From: Sphingomonas sp. Y57
GTDB lineage: Bacteria > Pseudomonadota > Alphaproteobacteria > Sphingomonadales > Sphingomonadaceae
Direction of reading: 5' to 3'
Assembly: GCF_001015195.1 (NCBI RefSeq)
Contig: NZ_LDES01000024.1
Location: forward strand, 248,001-312,000
Length of the DNA stretch: 64,000 nt
The translations under genes were made by a program, and so were the position numbers. This document shows, piece after piece, positions 62,794 through 64,000 of the stretch; position 1 is the stretch's first letter, and each line of letters begins with the position of its first letter. The notes beneath the pieces are model-generated. The model did not search any database. It saw only the letters and a list, made by a program, of their open reading frames with translations, and had not been told where the DNA came from.

Positions 62794-63789
62794 TCAGTGG
62801 GGTGGTGCAAGTGCCTCCTCAAGCACGCTCGAATCAACGAGTTTTGCCAGTTCCCCGCGCCCGCGCGCCGGGCGGCCTTCCTGTGCGGCGAGCCATGCTT
62901 CCTCCTCGACCAGCACGTCCACCAGGTCCCCCGGCAGGGCCGCCGGAAAGGTGAGATGCGGCCAGGAACGTGCCACCTCGTCCGCAGTGAACCCTCCGGT
63001 GGCGGCTACGAGTGCCTGGGCCGGGCGAGGGTCGCGTCCGATCGCGGCGGTGGCCGTCAGCACGGCGCGCACGAAGCCGACGACCCGCCTGCGCCGCTCC
63101 GGATCGGCGAGGGCGGCGGCCGTACTGTTGAGGTTGAACCGCTCGCGGTAGATGCCGGTGCCGCTCAGTTCGATCGCGTCCGCTCCCAGCGCGCGGAGGG
63201 CGTTGTCGGCGTGGGGCTCCCAGATCGCGACCGCGTCGACCCTTCGATCTGCGAGCGCTCCGGCGATGGTCTCGATCGGGGAGATGCGGACGACTTCGAC
63301 ATCTTCGAGGCCGAGGCCTTCCGTCGCGAGCATGCGCGCGAGAAAATAGCCCGAGGAGGTCGTGGCAAGAGCGGCGATTCGCTTTCCCTTCAGGTCGGCG
63401 ATCGAGGCGATGCCCGCCGACCGTCGCGCCACGATCCGGTAGAGGCCCTCGGTGACCGTCAGGATGATCCGGATGTCGGGATGCGCAACCGAATAGCGTA
63501 GCGCCTGCGTCTCGGCATGGGTCGCGACATCGGCCGCGCTCCCATCGCCCAGGCCTTCGACGGGCGCGGCGGCGAACAGGTTGGGGATGCCGCCATTGCG
63601 TACCTCGGCGCCTTCGGGAAAATGGTCGCGCGCGGCGAGCAGCACCGGCGCGATCTCCACCGTCGCGGTGCTGCCTCGCACGGCCAGTGGAGCATAGGGA
63701 GGCTCGGCCACCGACGCCGCCGTGCAGGCGGCGAGCGGCAGCGCCAGCAGGGCCGTCATGGACAAGGAGCGTCGCCGGTCGATCGTCAT
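62794..63789 (-). CDS. SsuA/TauA-type ABC substrate-binding lipoprotein
   Basis: 331-aa periplasmic binding protein of the nitrate/sulfonate/taurine family: signal with lipobox LALPLAAC, then a two-lobed fold with SIADLKGKRIAALATTSSGYFLARML, VRISPIETIAGALADRRVDAVAIWEPHADNALRALG. The ATP-binding and permease genes are not adjacent in the window. The ATG at 63789 has GAGAGGA upstream. It is divergent from the partial gene at 63900 with two copies of an operator-like repeat between them. Confidence 0.87.
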   Translation of the reverse strand: MTIDRRRSLSMTALLALPLAACTAASVAEPPYAPLAVRGSTATVEIAPVLLAARDHFPEGAEVRNGGIPNLFAAAPVEGLGDGSAADVATHAETQALRYSVAHPDIRIILTVTEGLYRIVARRSAGIASIADLKGKRIAALATTSSGYFLARMLATEGLGLEDVEVVRISPIETIAGALADRRVDAVAIWEPHADNALRALGADAIELSGTGIYRERFNLNSTAAALADPERRRRVVGFVRAVLTATAAIGRDPRPAQALVAATGGFTADEVARSWPHLTFPAALPGDLVDVLVEEEAWLAAQEGRPARGRGELAKLVDSSVLEEALAPPH

Positions 63790-63803
63790 GGCATCCTCTC
63801 TCA

Positions 63804-63820
63804 TATCAGCCAGGGTGATA
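63804..63820. promoter_or_regulatory. Operator-like repeat, copy A
   Basis: TATCAGCCAGGGTGATA (TATCA/TGATA arms, 7-bp centre), 15 bp upstream of the substrate-binding protein start. It agrees at 15 of 17 positions with copy B, 53 bp away. Confidence 0.6.
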
Positions 63821-63827
63821 CTATTTC

Positions 63828-63856
63828 TTGGCCGACCGGCTTTTGCAAGCTAGACT
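63828..63856 (+). promoter_or_regulatory. Sigma70-like promoter of the right-edge gene
   Basis: TTGGCC at 63828-63833 and TAGACT at 63851-63856 with a 17-bp spacer. Operator copy B begins right after the -10 hexamer, so a bound repressor would cover the start site. Confidence 0.4.
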
Positions 63857-63873
63857 CATCAGCCTGGGTGATA
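63857..63873. promoter_or_regulatory. Operator-like repeat, copy B
   Basis: CATCAGCCTGGGTGATA, second copy of the TATCA-N7-TGATA element, 53 bp (about five helical turns) from copy A and 27 bp upstream of the TTG start of the next gene. Confidence 0.6.
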
Positions 63874-63899
63874 TCATCCCTTGCCCGTGGAGGAAGAGC

Positions 63900-64000
63900 T
63901 TGGACGATTCCGGGACCATCGATCGGGATCAGTTGCGGTCGATGCTGGGAGATGAGCTGGCGGATTTCGCCGATCATGTCCCCGACGCGATGGCGCGCGA
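63900..64000 (+). CDS. Partial gene at right edge, unidentified
   Basis: An open frame of 33 codons continues past the window. The TTG at 63900 has GGAGGA a few bases upstream (GGAGGAAGAGC). It reads roughly LDDSGTIDRDQLRSMLGDEL, acidic and helical. Too little is present to name a family; position opposite the binding-protein gene with shared operators suggests a regulator or a linked transport gene. Confidence 0.5.
   Translation, partial: MDDSGTIDRDQLRSMLGDELADFADHVPDAMAR

Overview
The window is a 64 kb piece of a GC-rich alphaproteobacterial chromosome, most likely from a sphingomonad (Sphingomonadaceae, Rhizorhabdus/Sphingomonas-like). The evidence is the gene content: a complete dcw cluster without lipid A genes nearby, a sphingomonad-type TonB receptor, an isoquinoline 1-oxidoreductase, and candidate EcfG-type and CcrM-type (GANTC) regulatory sites. 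No prophage, insertion sequence or CRISPR array was seen. The genus is an inference from protein character, not from a database search.

Layout. 1-18246 (minus strand) is an unbroken division and cell wall cluster in the order mraZ-rsmH-ftsL-ftsI-murE-murF-mraY-murD-ftsW-murG-murC-small ORF-murB-ddl-ftsQ-ftsA-ftsZ. Nearly every junction is a 4-base ATGA/GTGA overlap; ftsZ runs off the left edge. 18247-18673 is its non-coding leader, with a perfect DnaA box, GANTC sites and a repeated 10-mer. 18674-21659 holds cysK, a hypoxanthine-DNA glycosylase, a lipoprotein and a YbaK-type deacylase. 21664-28329 is a surface-glycan-like group: kdsD, kdsB, a PhyH-type dioxygenase, two paralogous beta-domain/methyltransferase proteins and a PPP-family phosphatase. 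28396-31059 is a GGDEF-EAL-PilZ protein. 31077-35176 holds a lipocalin, a small DUF protein, purL, cinA and a membrane protein. 35267-38926 is a stress-like group: hemerythrin, membrane protein, ECF sigma factor with anti-sigma factor, and a thioredoxin-fold/2OG-Fe(II) oxygenase fusion. 38982-42234 encodes a two-subunit molybdenum hydroxylase with a di-haem cytochrome. 42379-50076 carries two DNA-end repair modules (exonuclease plus ATP-dependent ligase; Ku plus LigD) on either side of a soluble chemoreceptor. 50125-53777 has an ABM-like protein, a stress-type SDR, an Ala-rich lipoprotein, an Rrf2 regulator, tRNA-His(GTG) and a leucine-type dehydrogenase. 54829-59695 is the cytochrome c maturation operon ccmCDEFGHI. 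59743-64000 has a TonB-dependent receptor, a substrate-binding lipoprotein and the start of a divergent gene with paired operators between them.

How it works together. The left third supplies precursors and machinery for septal peptidoglycan and is probably transcribed and translated as one coupled unit, with possible cell-cycle input at mraZ and at ftsZ. The centre mixes envelope modification with stress response. Candidate EcfG-type promoters in front of Ku-LigD and of the SDR suggest that end joining is part of the general stress response here. The ccm operon provides c-type cytochromes, of which the di-haem partner of the molybdenum hydroxylase is one client in this window.
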